Origin: Halobaculum halobium
GTDB lineage: Archaea; Halobacteriota; Halobacteria; Halobacteriales; Haloferacaceae
Reading direction: 5' to 3'
DNA: 64,000 bases
Assembly (NCBI RefSeq): GCF_030127145.1
Contig: NZ_CP126158.1
Location: forward strand, 186,001-250,000
This document shows, piece after piece, positions 52,115 to 59,920 of the stretch. Both the position numbers and the translations under genes were made by a program. Numbering within the stretch: the stretch's first letter is position 1; the number at the start of each line of letters is the position of its first letter. The notes beneath the pieces are model-generated. The model searched no databases. It saw nothing but the letters and a program-made list of their open reading frames with translations, and was not told the DNA's origin.

Positions 52115-52365
52115 CGGCGCCCCGAGGTGGGGGAGACGGTGGCGGTCGCAGCGGCGCGAGAGTCGATCGACCGCGGTGCCTCTCTGGGTTCATGGAATTG
52201 CGTCTCGCTCCGCGTTACCCTTCCGGCTGCGGTGTTCGCGAGGCACTCGGCCGCATTCGAGACGAAGGGGACAGTCACCGTCGCTGTGAACGAATCAGCG
52301 AGGCTGTGCCGAGGTGAAAGCCCGATGAGATCGATCGTCGGGACCGAGTCGAGACGCTCCGACCG

Positions 52366-52524
52366 TTACACCAGAACGAGCGGCAGCCCGAAGGCGACGA
52401 GGACGCCGACGATCGCGATGATTGCGCCCGTGATCGCCTGTCCACTCGTCACGTTCTGCATCGGCGAAGTGACGCGCTCGTAGTCGAACTCCTTGTAGTG
52501 ATCGTGATCGTGGTGGTCGGCCAT
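52366..52524 (-). CDS. Small single-helix membrane protein with histidine-rich N terminus
   Basis: A 52-residue protein read directly from the sequence: MADHHDHDHYKEF at the start (four His in the first ten residues), YERVTSPMQ, then one hydrophobic helix (about 31-52) ending LPLVLV and TAA at 52366. GC3 is high and a homologous type is known in haloarchaea, so I regard it as real. The His-rich tip could bind a metal. It lies in a 500-base interval between purL and the membrane protein at 52651, and its start is 127 bases from the latter, divergent. Confidence 0.65.
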   Translation of the reverse strand: MADHHDHDHYKEFDYERVTSPMQNVTSGQAITGAIIAIVGVLVAFGLPLVLV

Positions 52525-52650
52525 AGTTCCTATCGGAACGGCGTCGCGCTGCTACTTAATCGGTCGTGGTCCGCGTCGGCTGCGGGCCAATCGGGACCCA
52601 GCGACGCCGTCGGCCGTCACCGTTTTGTCGTGGGTTCGACACACGGGGGT

Positions 52651-52977
52651 ATGGTCCTCCCGAATCGCTCGACCCTCCTCACGCGCGTCCAGCGAGCGGC
52701 ACAGCGAAGCGAGTACGTCGCCGACCTCGTCTGGTGGACGGTGTTCGCGTGCTACGCCGCGACGGTCGCCGCCGTCGGACTCACGGGGGTAGTCGGGGGC
52801 GTGTACGGCTACCTCAGGTACGTCCACCCCGTCGTCGTCGAAACGGTCGACCCGACGGCGCAGGCGGTCGCCGGGCTCGCGTACGTGTTCGTGCTGTTCG
52901 TGCTGCTTCACTCGCTCGTGAGTCGCATCCGGTCGTGGCTGTACGGCGGGGGAACCACCGCGAGATGGAAGCGGTGA
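52651..52977 (+). CDS. Membrane protein, hypothetical
   Basis: A 108-residue protein: two long hydrophobic segments (about 27-55 and 70-93) flanked by basic clusters (VQRAAQRSEYV and RIRSWLYGGGTTARWKR). The ATG at 52651 has the TTTTGTCGTGGG upstream segment about 27 bases away. No family recognised. It may pair with the divergent 52-residue protein. Confidence 0.55.
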   Translation: MVLPNRSTLLTRVQRAAQRSEYVADLVWWTVFACYAATVAAVGLTGVVGGVYGYLRYVHPVVVETVDPTAQAVAGLAYVFVLFVLLHSLVSRIRSWLYGGGTTARWKR

Positions 52978-53096
52978 GCCGAGTCGTGTGACCGACGGGG
53001 TCCGACCGACGCTGTCGGGGCAACTATGATCACGACGGCCGTCGCGGTCGCGCCCGACGCCGCTCGGGCAGTCCCTGCGCGGACAGGCGAAACGAT

Positions 53097-53103
53097 GAAA
53101 CCC
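53097..53103 (+). promoter_or_regulatory. hisF: Core promoter element of hisF
   Basis: GAAACCC in GATGAAACCCGGG, 21-27 bases before the ATG at 53124. Confidence 0.4.
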
Positions 53104-53123
53104 GGGTCGCGGCTATCGAACGT

Positions 53124-53954
53124 ATGACCCTTACGAAGCGGATCATCCCGTGTATCGACGTCGACCTCGACGACGACGGGAACGCCGCCGTCTACACCGG
53201 TGTCAACTTCGAGAACTTAGAGTACTCCGGTGACCCCGTCGAGATGGCGAAAAAGTACAACGAGGCCGGTGCCGACGAGTTCGTGTTCCTCGACATCACC
53301 GCCAGCGCGGAGGGCCGCGAGACGATGCTCGACACGGTGTCGGCCGTCGCCGACGAGTGCTTCATCCCCCTGACCGTCGGCGGCGGCATCCGCACGAAGG
53401 CCGACATCAAAGAGACGCTCCGGGCGGGAGCGGACAAGGTGTCGATCAACTCCGGCGCGATCGAGAACCCCGAACTGATCACCGAGGGCGCCGACGCCTT
53501 CGGCAGCCAGTGCATCGTCATCTCCGTCGACGCGCGGCGCCGCTTCGACGACGAGGGCGACCACTACATCGAGGTCGAACGCGAGGCCGGCGAGACCGAG
53601 GAATGCTGGTTCGAGTGCACCGTCAAAGGTGGTCGAGAGGGAACCGGTCTCGACGTGGTGACGTGGGCGAAGGAGGCGGAAGAACGGGGTGCCGGGGAAC
53701 TGTTCGTCAACTCCATCGACGCGGACGGGACGAAAGACGGCTATGACGTCCCGCTCACGCGGGCCGTCTGCGACGCCGTGTCGACGCCGGTTATCGCCTC
53801 CTCCGGCGCGGGCAGCCCCGAGCACATGCGAGAGGTGTTCGTCGATGCGAACGCCGACGCCGCGCTGGCGGCCAGCATCTTCCACTTCGACGAGTACGGG
53901 ATCGACGAGGTGAAGCGCTACCTCGACGAGCACGACGTTCCCGTCCGGCTCTGA
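53124..53954 (+). CDS. hisF: Imidazole glycerol phosphate synthase cyclase subunit HisF
   Basis: A 276-residue TIM barrel. The catalytic aspartates are in IIPCIDVD (residues 7-14) and [11 protein letters not shown] (about residue 193). Signature segments: [32 protein letters not shown], and a C-terminal [14 protein letters not shown]. With HisH it turns PRFAR into IGP and AICAR, linking histidine and purine synthesis. An insert of about 20 residues near position 145 ([16 protein letters not shown]) is a haloarchaeal addition. hisH is not nearby. Confidence 0.96.
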   Translation: MTLTKRIIPCIDVDLDDDGNAAVYTGVNFENLEYSGDPVEMAKKYNEAGADEFVFLDITASAEGRETMLDTVSAVADECFIPLTVGGGIRTKADIKETLRAGADKVSINSGAIENPELITEGADAFGSQCIVISVDARRRFDDEGDHYIEVEREAGETEECWFECTVKGGREGTGLDVVTWAKEAEERGAGELFVNSIDADGTKDGYDVPLTRAVCDAVSTPVIASSGAGSPEHMREVFVDANADAALAASIFHFDEYGIDEVKRYLDEHDVPVRL

Positions 53955-54062
53955 AGCCGTCGATCGACCGCCGTCATGCCATCGCCTCTGACGGCCTGCG
54001 CACTTGTGCGTACCAGACACGACCGCTGAACGTTGAACACGCGGGCCAGCGAAGAGTCGGGT

Positions 54063-54632
54063 ATGAGCACCGACGGCGACACCGATCTTGACCCGGAGGC
54101 ATACGACGAGCGCGTTCGCCAGGACCGCCGCAAGAAAGACGAGTTCTTCGCCGAACACCCGCGATCGCCGGTTCCACAGTCGGACCGAGCGGGGTTTTCC
54201 GGCCTGAACTACTTCGATCCGGACCCCGCGTACCGCTTTGCGGCCACGTTGCACGAACACGACGACCCCGAGCGCATCACCGTCGAGACGACGCAGGACG
54301 GCGCTCGCGAGTACGACAACGTCGGCGAGTTCCGGATCACGGTCGACGGCGAGGATGTGACGATCCAGGCGTATCGATCCCCGGGCGACGAGCACCGCCT
54401 GTGGGTGCCGTTCCGCGACGAGACCAACGGCGAGTGGACCTACCCAGCCGGCCGGTACCTCGATTTGGAGGACCCCGACGACCGGACCGCCGGCGGCGAC
54501 TGGCTGGTGGACTTCAACGAGGCGTACAACCCCTACTGCGCGTACTCGGAGGCGTACGAATGCCCGCTCGTCCCGATGGAGAACTGGCTCGACGTAGCGA
54601 TCACGGCGGGCGAGACGCTTCCCGACGAGTGA
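54063..54632 (+). CDS. DUF1684 family protein
   Basis: A 189-residue acidic protein: an N-terminal charged helix (YDERVRQDRRKKDEFFAEHPRSPVPQSDRAGFSGLNYFDPDPAYRF) followed by a beta-rich domain and the conserved motif FNEAYNPYCAYSEAYECPLVPMENWL. That C-terminal region is the DUF1684 signature. Function unknown. The start ATG 54063 is chosen over a TTG that would add 10 residues. Confidence 0.82.
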   Translation: MSTDGDTDLDPEAYDERVRQDRRKKDEFFAEHPRSPVPQSDRAGFSGLNYFDPDPAYRFAATLHEHDDPERITVETTQDGAREYDNVGEFRITVDGEDVTIQAYRSPGDEHRLWVPFRDETNGEWTYPAGRYLDLEDPDDRTAGGDWLVDFNEAYNPYCAYSEAYECPLVPMENWLDVAITAGETLPDE

Positions 54633-54671
54633 CCGACGAGAGCGAAGAAACGTACCGCGGCGGCTCCCGGA

Positions 54672-54980
54672 TCAGGCCTCGGCGGCCGCGACGTCGTCGA
54701 AGGCGACCTCGATTCGGTCATAGAGGGTTTCAAGATCGTCCGAGACGGCCATCGCGGCCTGTTCGAGCGCGTCGAGCGGGTCGAGTCCGTCCTCGGTTTT
54801 GATCGAGAGGATCGGCTCGGTCTGTCCGCCTGACTGTTCGGGGTTCATGTCGTACGTCGCGGCGGCGACGCCGTCGGTATTGAGCAGTTGCCCCTTGAGA
54901 ACGTTCATGAAGGTGTGGTCCTCGCCCGCGATCTCGATGCGGAGTTCCTCGTCCGTCTTGTCGATGACGCGAAGTTCCAT
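54672..54980 (-). CDS. rpoL: DNA-directed RNA polymerase subunit L
   Basis: A 102-residue subunit of the D/L assembly platform of archaeal RNA polymerase. [33 protein letters not shown] is the canonical start (HTFxN of the AC19/Rpb11 family), and the C-terminal helix [22 protein letters not shown] pairs with subunit D. The promoter (GAAACCC type at 55003-55010, minus strand) fits ATG 54980. Convergent with the DUF1684 gene. Confidence 0.95.
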   Translation of the reverse strand: MELRVIDKTDEELRIEIAGEDHTFMNVLKGQLLNTDGVAAATYDMNPEQSGGQTEPILSIKTEDGLDPLDALEQAAMAVSDDLETLYDRIEVAFDDVAAAEA

Positions 54981-55002
54981 TGCCGGAGCGTTCGCCTCAG
55001 TC

Positions 55003-55010
55003 GGGTTTCA
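55003..55010 (-). promoter_or_regulatory. rpoL: Core promoter element of rpoL
   Basis: On the minus strand TGAAACCC in CTTGAAACCCGAC, 23-30 bases before the ATG at 54980. Confidence 0.4.
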
Positions 55011-55099
55011 AGCTTGTGTTCCGCGGATTCACGCGTCGCCGTCTGCGGACGGAGGCCGGCCGACGCGTCTCGCCGGCGTCCCGGTACGCCCCACTGGCG

Positions 55100-56122
55100 T
55101 CACTCCCCGGTCCACTCGACGACGCGGTCGATGCCGGGGTCGGGAAACAGTGCCGACACGGCCGGATCGGCGTCGACGAGGGTATAGCGCGTCCCGTCGC
55201 GTTCGACGACTCCGGCGCCCGCGAGGTGATCGAGGTGAGCGTACGCCTCGCCGGGGCCGTGGAGCACGTGGATGCCGTGGAGATCGCCGAACAACGCGGC
55301 GCTCACTTCCCACGGCGTCGACGGGCCGAGGTCTGCGAGCGCGTCGACGACGTTCTCCGTTCGCTCGACGTGGTGCCGGAGGATCGTCGCCGCGCGACCC
55401 GCCGGGTCGTCGATGCGGTCGCGGTGACCCGGCCACGCGGTCCCGGGATCGAGGTCGATCAGGTCCAGTAGGCTTCGCACGTACCTGCCCAGCGGATCGT
55501 CGACCCGGATGTCTGCCCCGCCCACGTTCGGGGTGTACTTCGGGAGGATCACGTCGCCGACGAACGCCTCGTCGGCCGCGGGATCGTGGAACGCCGAGAG
55601 GCCCGCGGCGTGGCCGGGCAGGTGAACGGCCTCCAGCGTCCGCCCACCCACCGCGAACTCGTCGCCGCCGGCGAACGGCGTCACGTCGCACGGCTCGCCG
55701 CTGAGGTCGGCGTGGTCCGTGAGGAAGTCGACGAGTTCCGCGCGCGTTTGCTCGGGAATTCCCCACTCGCGGAACTTCTCCTGCTGGAGCCGGCGCTCCT
55801 CCTCGACGCTGGCTTCGTCGCCCGCGACGAGCGGCGCGTCCGCCTCGTGGACGTGCACGGTCGCGCCCGACTCCGCCTGAATCGCCCCGGCGAGCCCCGC
55901 GTGGTCGGCGTGCCAGTGCGTGAGGAGCACCCGGTCGACGTCCGCGATCTCGTGCCCGAAGTCGGCGAGTCCCGCCGCGAGCTGTTCGCGAACGTCCGGG
56001 AGGGCGACGCCGGCATCGACGAGAACCAACTCCTCGCCACGATCACCGTTTGCCGGGCCTTCGAGCACGTAGACGTTGTTGAGTCCCTCGAAGACGGTGT
56101 TGGTGAGACGGATCCGCTGCAT
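55100..56122 (-). CDS. MBL-fold metallo-hydrolase (LACTB2/glyoxalase II-like)
   Basis: A 340-residue metallo-beta-lactamase-fold enzyme. The HxHxDH motif is THWHADHAG (about residue 70-78), the third zinc ligand in HLPGHAAG (about 168-175), then FVGDVILP and WPGHRDRI. A C-terminal helical/winged extension (about 250-340: TPWEVSAALFG, EAYAHLDHLAGAGVVERDG) fits the LACTB2 class, which has a winged domain thought to bind nucleic acid or peptides. Promoter: GGGTTCTTAGC on the minus strand about 30 bases before the ATG at 56122. Confidence 0.88.
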   Translation of the reverse strand: MQRIRLTNTVFEGLNNVYVLEGPANGDRGEELVLVDAGVALPDVREQLAAGLADFGHEIADVDRVLLTHWHADHAGLAGAIQAESGATVHVHEADAPLVAGDEASVEEERRLQQEKFREWGIPEQTRAELVDFLTDHADLSGEPCDVTPFAGGDEFAVGGRTLEAVHLPGHAAGLSAFHDPAADEAFVGDVILPKYTPNVGGADIRVDDPLGRYVRSLLDLIDLDPGTAWPGHRDRIDDPAGRAATILRHHVERTENVVDALADLGPSTPWEVSAALFGDLHGIHVLHGPGEAYAHLDHLAGAGVVERDGTRYTLVDADPAVSALFPDPGIDRVVEWTGE

Positions 56123-56333
56123 ACGGACCGATGCTCATCGGACGCTAAGAACCCTTCCGACTCAGCCCGCGACGACATCGCAGGGGGAGCGGTCCACTCG
56201 CGGTTCGTCGGCACACAAATTTTCATCACGAAGAAGCCCGTGGGGACCCGTGAGTGCCTCTCGTACAGTGTGTCGGCTGTCGTCTCGGACGAGCCTCCCG
56301 AGACGCCGTCGTCGACCATCGGTCGGTGAGTCG

Positions 56334-57614
56334 ATGACCCGGCAAGAGAGCCGGCTTGCGCGGGTTATGACCGCCGGAATCGTCGGGATGGCGACGGTCG
56401 GGACGCTGTCGGGTCGGCTTCGCGACCGCGTGAACGCGACGATCATCGATGTCCTGTCGTCTGTCGGGGAGTGGGCGTCGGGTGTCGCAGCCAGATACGG
56501 CGACAGGGGAGCCACGGATCCGCCTGGAGCAGCGCTCGCGGCCGCCCGCGAGGTCGCAGTCGACGCCGCGGTTGAGGGGCTGATCGTCCTCGACCAGAAC
56601 GGTGTCGTCATCGACTGCAACTCGGTCGCGGCCGACGTGATAGCCGTCGAGCGAGGGGTCGCCGTTGGACAGTCGATCGCGGAGCTGGACCCGGAGATCG
56701 CTGCCCGGATCGACGGATCGAACGACGAGTTGGCTGACGACCTGACCGACGTACGCGGAGAGCCGCGAGATCACGGCAGCGCGCGCCGACAGCCGTACGT
56801 CACGCGGATGACCGACGAGGGAAAGCGTCACTACGAGGTCCGCGTCACACCGTTCGAACGGCCCGATCTCGAGGGGCGAGTCATCGCGCTGCAGGACGCC
56901 ACCAATCGCCGCCGACTGCGCCGACGAGTGGGGGTGTTGAATCGGCTCCTCCGACACGATCTCCGCAACGAGATGAACGTCGTGTTGGGCTACACCGAGC
57001 TGCTCGAAGAACGACGTGCGGATCGAACCGAGGCCGAAACGGGTGACGACGACCGGCAGGTTGCGACCGCGCTCGACCGGATCACCGGCGCCGCTGAGAC
57101 GATGCTTGACCGCGCGGAGACGGTCCGCCACGTCGAGGCGACCCTCGACGCTGACGAGCCGACAAAGACGCACTTCGACGTCGCACGGTTGGTGCGTGCG
57201 CAGGTGGACGGACTGGCCATGGAGTACCCCGCCGTTGACCCACAGATCACTGTCGACGCCCCCGAGTCCGCGTGGATTACCGCGACGGGGCTGATCGACA
57301 CCGTGTTCACGAATCTCCTCGAGAACGCGATCGAACACAGCCACCGCGAGCGCCCGACGATCGAGATCACGGTGGTCAACTCCGGCGCGTTCGTCGCCGT
57401 GACCGTCGCCGACGACGGGCCGGGGATCCCCATGCAAGAGCTGGAGACGTTCGAGACCGAAACCGAGACGGCCGTCACGCACTCGTCGGGGCTGGGCCTG
57501 TGGCTCGTCGTGTGGATCACCGAGTCGTCAGGCGGACGCGTCTCGTTCGACGTGGACGAGACGGGAACGGCCGTCACCGTGGAGTTCCCGGCGGCGGACC
57601 CGCCGGGAGACTGA
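56334..57614 (+). CDS. PAS-domain sensor histidine kinase
   Basis: A 426-residue kinase. N terminus has weak hydrophobicity (MTAGIVGMATVGTL), then a PAS domain (about residues 82-190), an H-box LLRHDLRNEMNVVLGYTELL (about residue 212) with the phosphorylated His, an N-box NLLENAIEHS, G1 DDGPGIP and G2 SSGLGLWLV. Haloarchaeal kinases of this kind are often soluble or tied to unknown response regulators. No response regulator is adjacent, so its target is unknown. Start ATG at 56334 is one of several possible starts within the open frame from 56076. Confidence 0.82.
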   Translation: MTRQESRLARVMTAGIVGMATVGTLSGRLRDRVNATIIDVLSSVGEWASGVAARYGDRGATDPPGAALAAAREVAVDAAVEGLIVLDQNGVVIDCNSVAADVIAVERGVAVGQSIAELDPEIAARIDGSNDELADDLTDVRGEPRDHGSARRQPYVTRMTDEGKRHYEVRVTPFERPDLEGRVIALQDATNRRRLRRRVGVLNRLLRHDLRNEMNVVLGYTELLEERRADRTEAETGDDDRQVATALDRITGAAETMLDRAETVRHVEATLDADEPTKTHFDVARLVRAQVDGLAMEYPAVDPQITVDAPESAWITATGLIDTVFTNLLENAIEHSHRERPTIEITVVNSGAFVAVTVADDGPGIPMQELETFETETETAVTHSSGLGLWLVVWITESSGGRVSFDVDETGTAVTVEFPAADPPGD

Positions 57615-57709
57615 ATTCTGTCGGGACCGCGGCGGACGAACGGCCGTCTGTGACCGAAGACGTCGCGGCGGATTCCGTCGCGTGACCCGACCGGTGCCGG
57701 TGACCCCGC

Positions 57710-58462
57710 TTACCGAACGAGGTACGGGTCTGACCCCGCGATGAACCGCCCGAGGTCCGACTCGCGGCGGTAGTCCGTGGCGCGAAGTGTCGCGAGTCCG
57801 TCGACCAGCCGGTCCGCATCCGACGCGGCGACGCCGGCGCCGTCGGTCGCCCCGACGGTCTCGTCGTCGGCGCGTGCCTCTTCGGCGTCCCGGTTCGTGG
57901 GCTTCGTCACCGCGGCGTCCGAGCCCTCAGTCCACTCGGCGGGGGATTTGATCGGGAGGACGAGCCAGCCGGAGCCGCGGATCTCGCGGCCGTGGAGGTC
58001 GTCCATTCGGATCGGGGTCTTGTTCGCTTGAGCCGTGTACTGTTCTATCACGTGTCGAGTCGCCCGCTCGCCGACCGGAAGGAGCACGTGGGCCGCGATG
58101 GCGCGAACCTCCGCGTCGAAGAACCGCTCCATATCGTCGTACGACGCCGCGGTCGGCGCGCAGTCGGGGCCGAGCCGGTCGCCGGTCGCCTCGCACATGT
58201 GGAGATACGAGAGGTACGTCGAGTCGACGACAGGCTCGTCGCCGGCGGTCTCGAGCAGCCCCGCGCGGACCAGCGCGTCGAGCAAGCGCTCGCCGGCGGC
58301 CGACCCGGTGAACGGAACCCCCGTTTCGAGGCCGCCGTGGACGCCCGGGTGGTCGCCGATGACGTGGAAGTCGGCGTTCGCGTCGCCGTATCCGGGGACG
58401 AACCGATCGCACTCGGGAGACAGTCCGAACGGGTTCGACACGCGATCGGTGACGTTCTTCAC
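57710..58462 (-). CDS. Uracil-DNA glycosylase superfamily protein
   Basis: A 250-residue protein with the motif GDHPGVHGGLETGVPFTGSAAGERLLDALV (about residues 36-65), close to the GExPGxxExxxGxPFVGxAGxLL of UDG families 4 and 5. Three cysteines (18, 90 and 101) are at positions where family 4 enzymes bind an iron-sulfur cluster, but I cannot place a fourth with confidence. The C-terminal 75 residues are an acidic low-complexity insert followed by a helical end. Starts with GTG at 58462. It is likely a repair glycosylase; catalytic identity is not certain. Confidence 0.78.
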   Translation of the reverse strand: MKNVTDRVSNPFGLSPECDRFVPGYGDANADFHVIGDHPGVHGGLETGVPFTGSAAGERLLDALVRAGLLETAGDEPVVDSTYLSYLHMCEATGDRLGPDCAPTAASYDDMERFFDAEVRAIAAHVLLPVGERATRHVIEQYTAQANKTPIRMDDLHGREIRGSGWLVLPIKSPAEWTEGSDAAVTKPTNRDAEEARADDETVGATDGAGVAASDADRLVDGLATLRATDYRRESDLGRFIAGSDPYLVR

Positions 58463-58567
58463 GACACGTGGTAGGACGCGAGCGGGGCAAACCGGTTTCG
58501 GTCCCGGTCAGGACGACGGGGACGACCGCAAGAACAGGGACGACGAGGCCGAGGCGGCGACCGGGTA

Positions 58568-59041
58568 CTACAGTTCGACGCCCGACGGGATCAGACTCTC
58601 GCGGCGGAGCAGGTTGCCCTCGGCGTCGTACACGAGGAAGGTCTCCTTCTCGTAGGCGACGACCGGATCGCCGTCGACGTCGATCTCGACCCGGTACCGG
58701 CCGTCGCCGTCGCTGGCGCGGCCGTACTCGCGGGCCGCGCGGATGAAACGGAGCACGTCGTCCGCGGACTCGTTGAGTTCGAGGACGAAATCCCCAGTGT
58801 GGCGGTTCGTCACCCCGACGACGCCTGTCGCCTCGGGGTCCCGCTCGTGATCGGACTGGAGCCGAAATGCCACGTCGGTCTCCTTGGCGTCCAGCAGCTC
58901 GCCGTCACCCTTGGTGAGGCGCTCGCGGAGGAGGTCCGCTGGGCCGTGGAAGTCGATAGATACGTGCGGCTTCGCGGGATCCGCGTCGGTCTCGACCCAG
59001 TCGACGTGGTCCACAGTTAACTCGAAGTAGTCGCGCCTCAT
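58568..59041 (-). CDS. DUF5793 family protein
   Basis: A 157-residue acidic protein starting MRRDYFELTVDHVDWVETD, a conserved haloarchaeal family I associate with DUF5793. No catalytic motif seen; it is predicted soluble with alternating beta strands (VAFRLQSDHERD, GDFVLELNESADDVL, YRVEIDVDGDPVVAYEKETFLV). The GTG start at 59050 would add three residues. It lies 105 bases downstream of the UDG start on the same strand. Confidence 0.8.
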   Translation of the reverse strand: MRRDYFELTVDHVDWVETDADPAKPHVSIDFHGPADLLRERLTKGDGELLDAKETDVAFRLQSDHERDPEATGVVGVTNRHTGDFVLELNESADDVLRFIRAAREYGRASDGDGRYRVEIDVDGDPVVAYEKETFLVYDAEGNLLRRESLIPSGVEL

Positions 59042-59127
59042 TCCGTACACGGCTGTAGGGAATCAGCGTGTAAGTACGTAACGCCCCCCAACCCCGGTCG
59101 GTCTGTCTGTCTGTCGTGGGAGGGATC

Positions 59128-59141
59128 GAGTGAGGTCACTC
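59128..59141. promoter_or_regulatory. Perfect palindrome in the 59.04-59.25 kb intergenic region
   Basis: GAGTGA-GG-TCACTC: 6-bp arms and a 2-base spacer, in a 210-base divergent interval. It is next to a simple tandem of GTCT (59097-59114) and GGTC-type repeats (59158-59190). Weak evidence for an operator. Confidence 0.3.
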
Positions 59142-59220
59142 GGAGGCGGGGGCCGCGCTGGTCGGTCTGGTCGGTCCGGTTAGCCGGTCAGTCAATGCTG
59201 TCGACCCGTCGGTCCAATCG

Positions 59221-59227
59221 ATTTATT
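59221..59227 (+). promoter_or_regulatory. TATA-like element before the membrane protein gene
   Basis: ATTTATT, 25-31 bases before the ATG at 59252, following the GGTCCAATCG BRE-like segment. Confidence 0.45.
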
Positions 59228-59251
59228 TCACCGCGCCGTGCTCCGGGGAAC

Positions 59252-59785
59252 ATGGTCTGGGTCCGATCTGAGTACGCAGGGGAACTCGCCGTGTTGTCCA
59301 CGTGGGTCGCGGCGCTGCTTCCGTGGAACCTATTCTACGGCGCCGTCGCCGGTGGAACGGTACTGTTCGTCCGGTTCCCGCTGTTTCAGATACGCTACGC
59401 GTTCGGTGTCCCGCTCGTCCGCGCGACGAGCGTCTCCTCTCCCGTTTCGGCGTACCTACTACAGTCTGGAACCTCCGTCCAGATCGCGTACGGCGCTTGG
59501 CTCGTCGGCGCGTGCGTGTTTCTCGTCGCCCTCGGCGTCTCGGTGTACTACTACCGCGAGGAGGAACGCGCCGAGTCGTGGCGCGTCGACCCCGTAGACG
59601 TGCTAGGCGGACTGCTCGTCGCCTCGGCGACGCTGTTTCTCGTCGCGTCGGTGCTGTTTCCCGAGCGCTTCTTCGGGATCGGCTTCGGCGTCGGCGGCGG
59701 GCTCCCCGGTGTGTCGATCCCGGTCGGGGCCGCGCTCCAGTTCGTACTCGGAGGCGTACTCCTGAGGGCCGAGCAGGTGAGGTGA
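59252..59785 (+). CDS. Conserved haloarchaeal membrane protein
   Basis: A 177-residue protein with four or five hydrophobic segments (about 13-33, 34-45, 75-95, 110-132, 145-165). It starts MVWVRSEYAGELAVLSTWVAALLP, which I have seen as a conserved haloarchaeal start, but I cannot give a function. A clear TATA-like ATTTATT at 59221-59227 sets the ATG at 59252; the longer frame adds 19 residues. Confidence 0.7.
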   Translation: MVWVRSEYAGELAVLSTWVAALLPWNLFYGAVAGGTVLFVRFPLFQIRYAFGVPLVRATSVSSPVSAYLLQSGTSVQIAYGAWLVGACVFLVALGVSVYYYREEERAESWRVDPVDVLGGLLVASATLFLVASVLFPERFFGIGFGVGGGLPGVSIPVGAALQFVLGGVLLRAEQVR

Positions 59786-59920
59786 ATGGGGACGGTGCGC
59801 CGTGCGTTGCGCGGCCGTGACGACGGGGTCGTTCCCGCGTGAGCGACGGTCGGGATATCAGAACTGTGATCGTTGGTGGTGAAGTTAAGTACCGGACTTC
59901 CCTACGGACGCCAGTAACCG

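Noticed and set aside
52115-52365. Weak plus-strand frames after purL
   Set aside because: Short, no start context or hydrophobic pattern, and low GC3 contrast; the interval holds only the end of purL and the small gene on the other strand.
59097-59190. GTCT and GGTC tandem runs as a CRISPR or minisatellite
   Set aside because: Units of four bases with few copies, no spacer structure; a simple repeat only.
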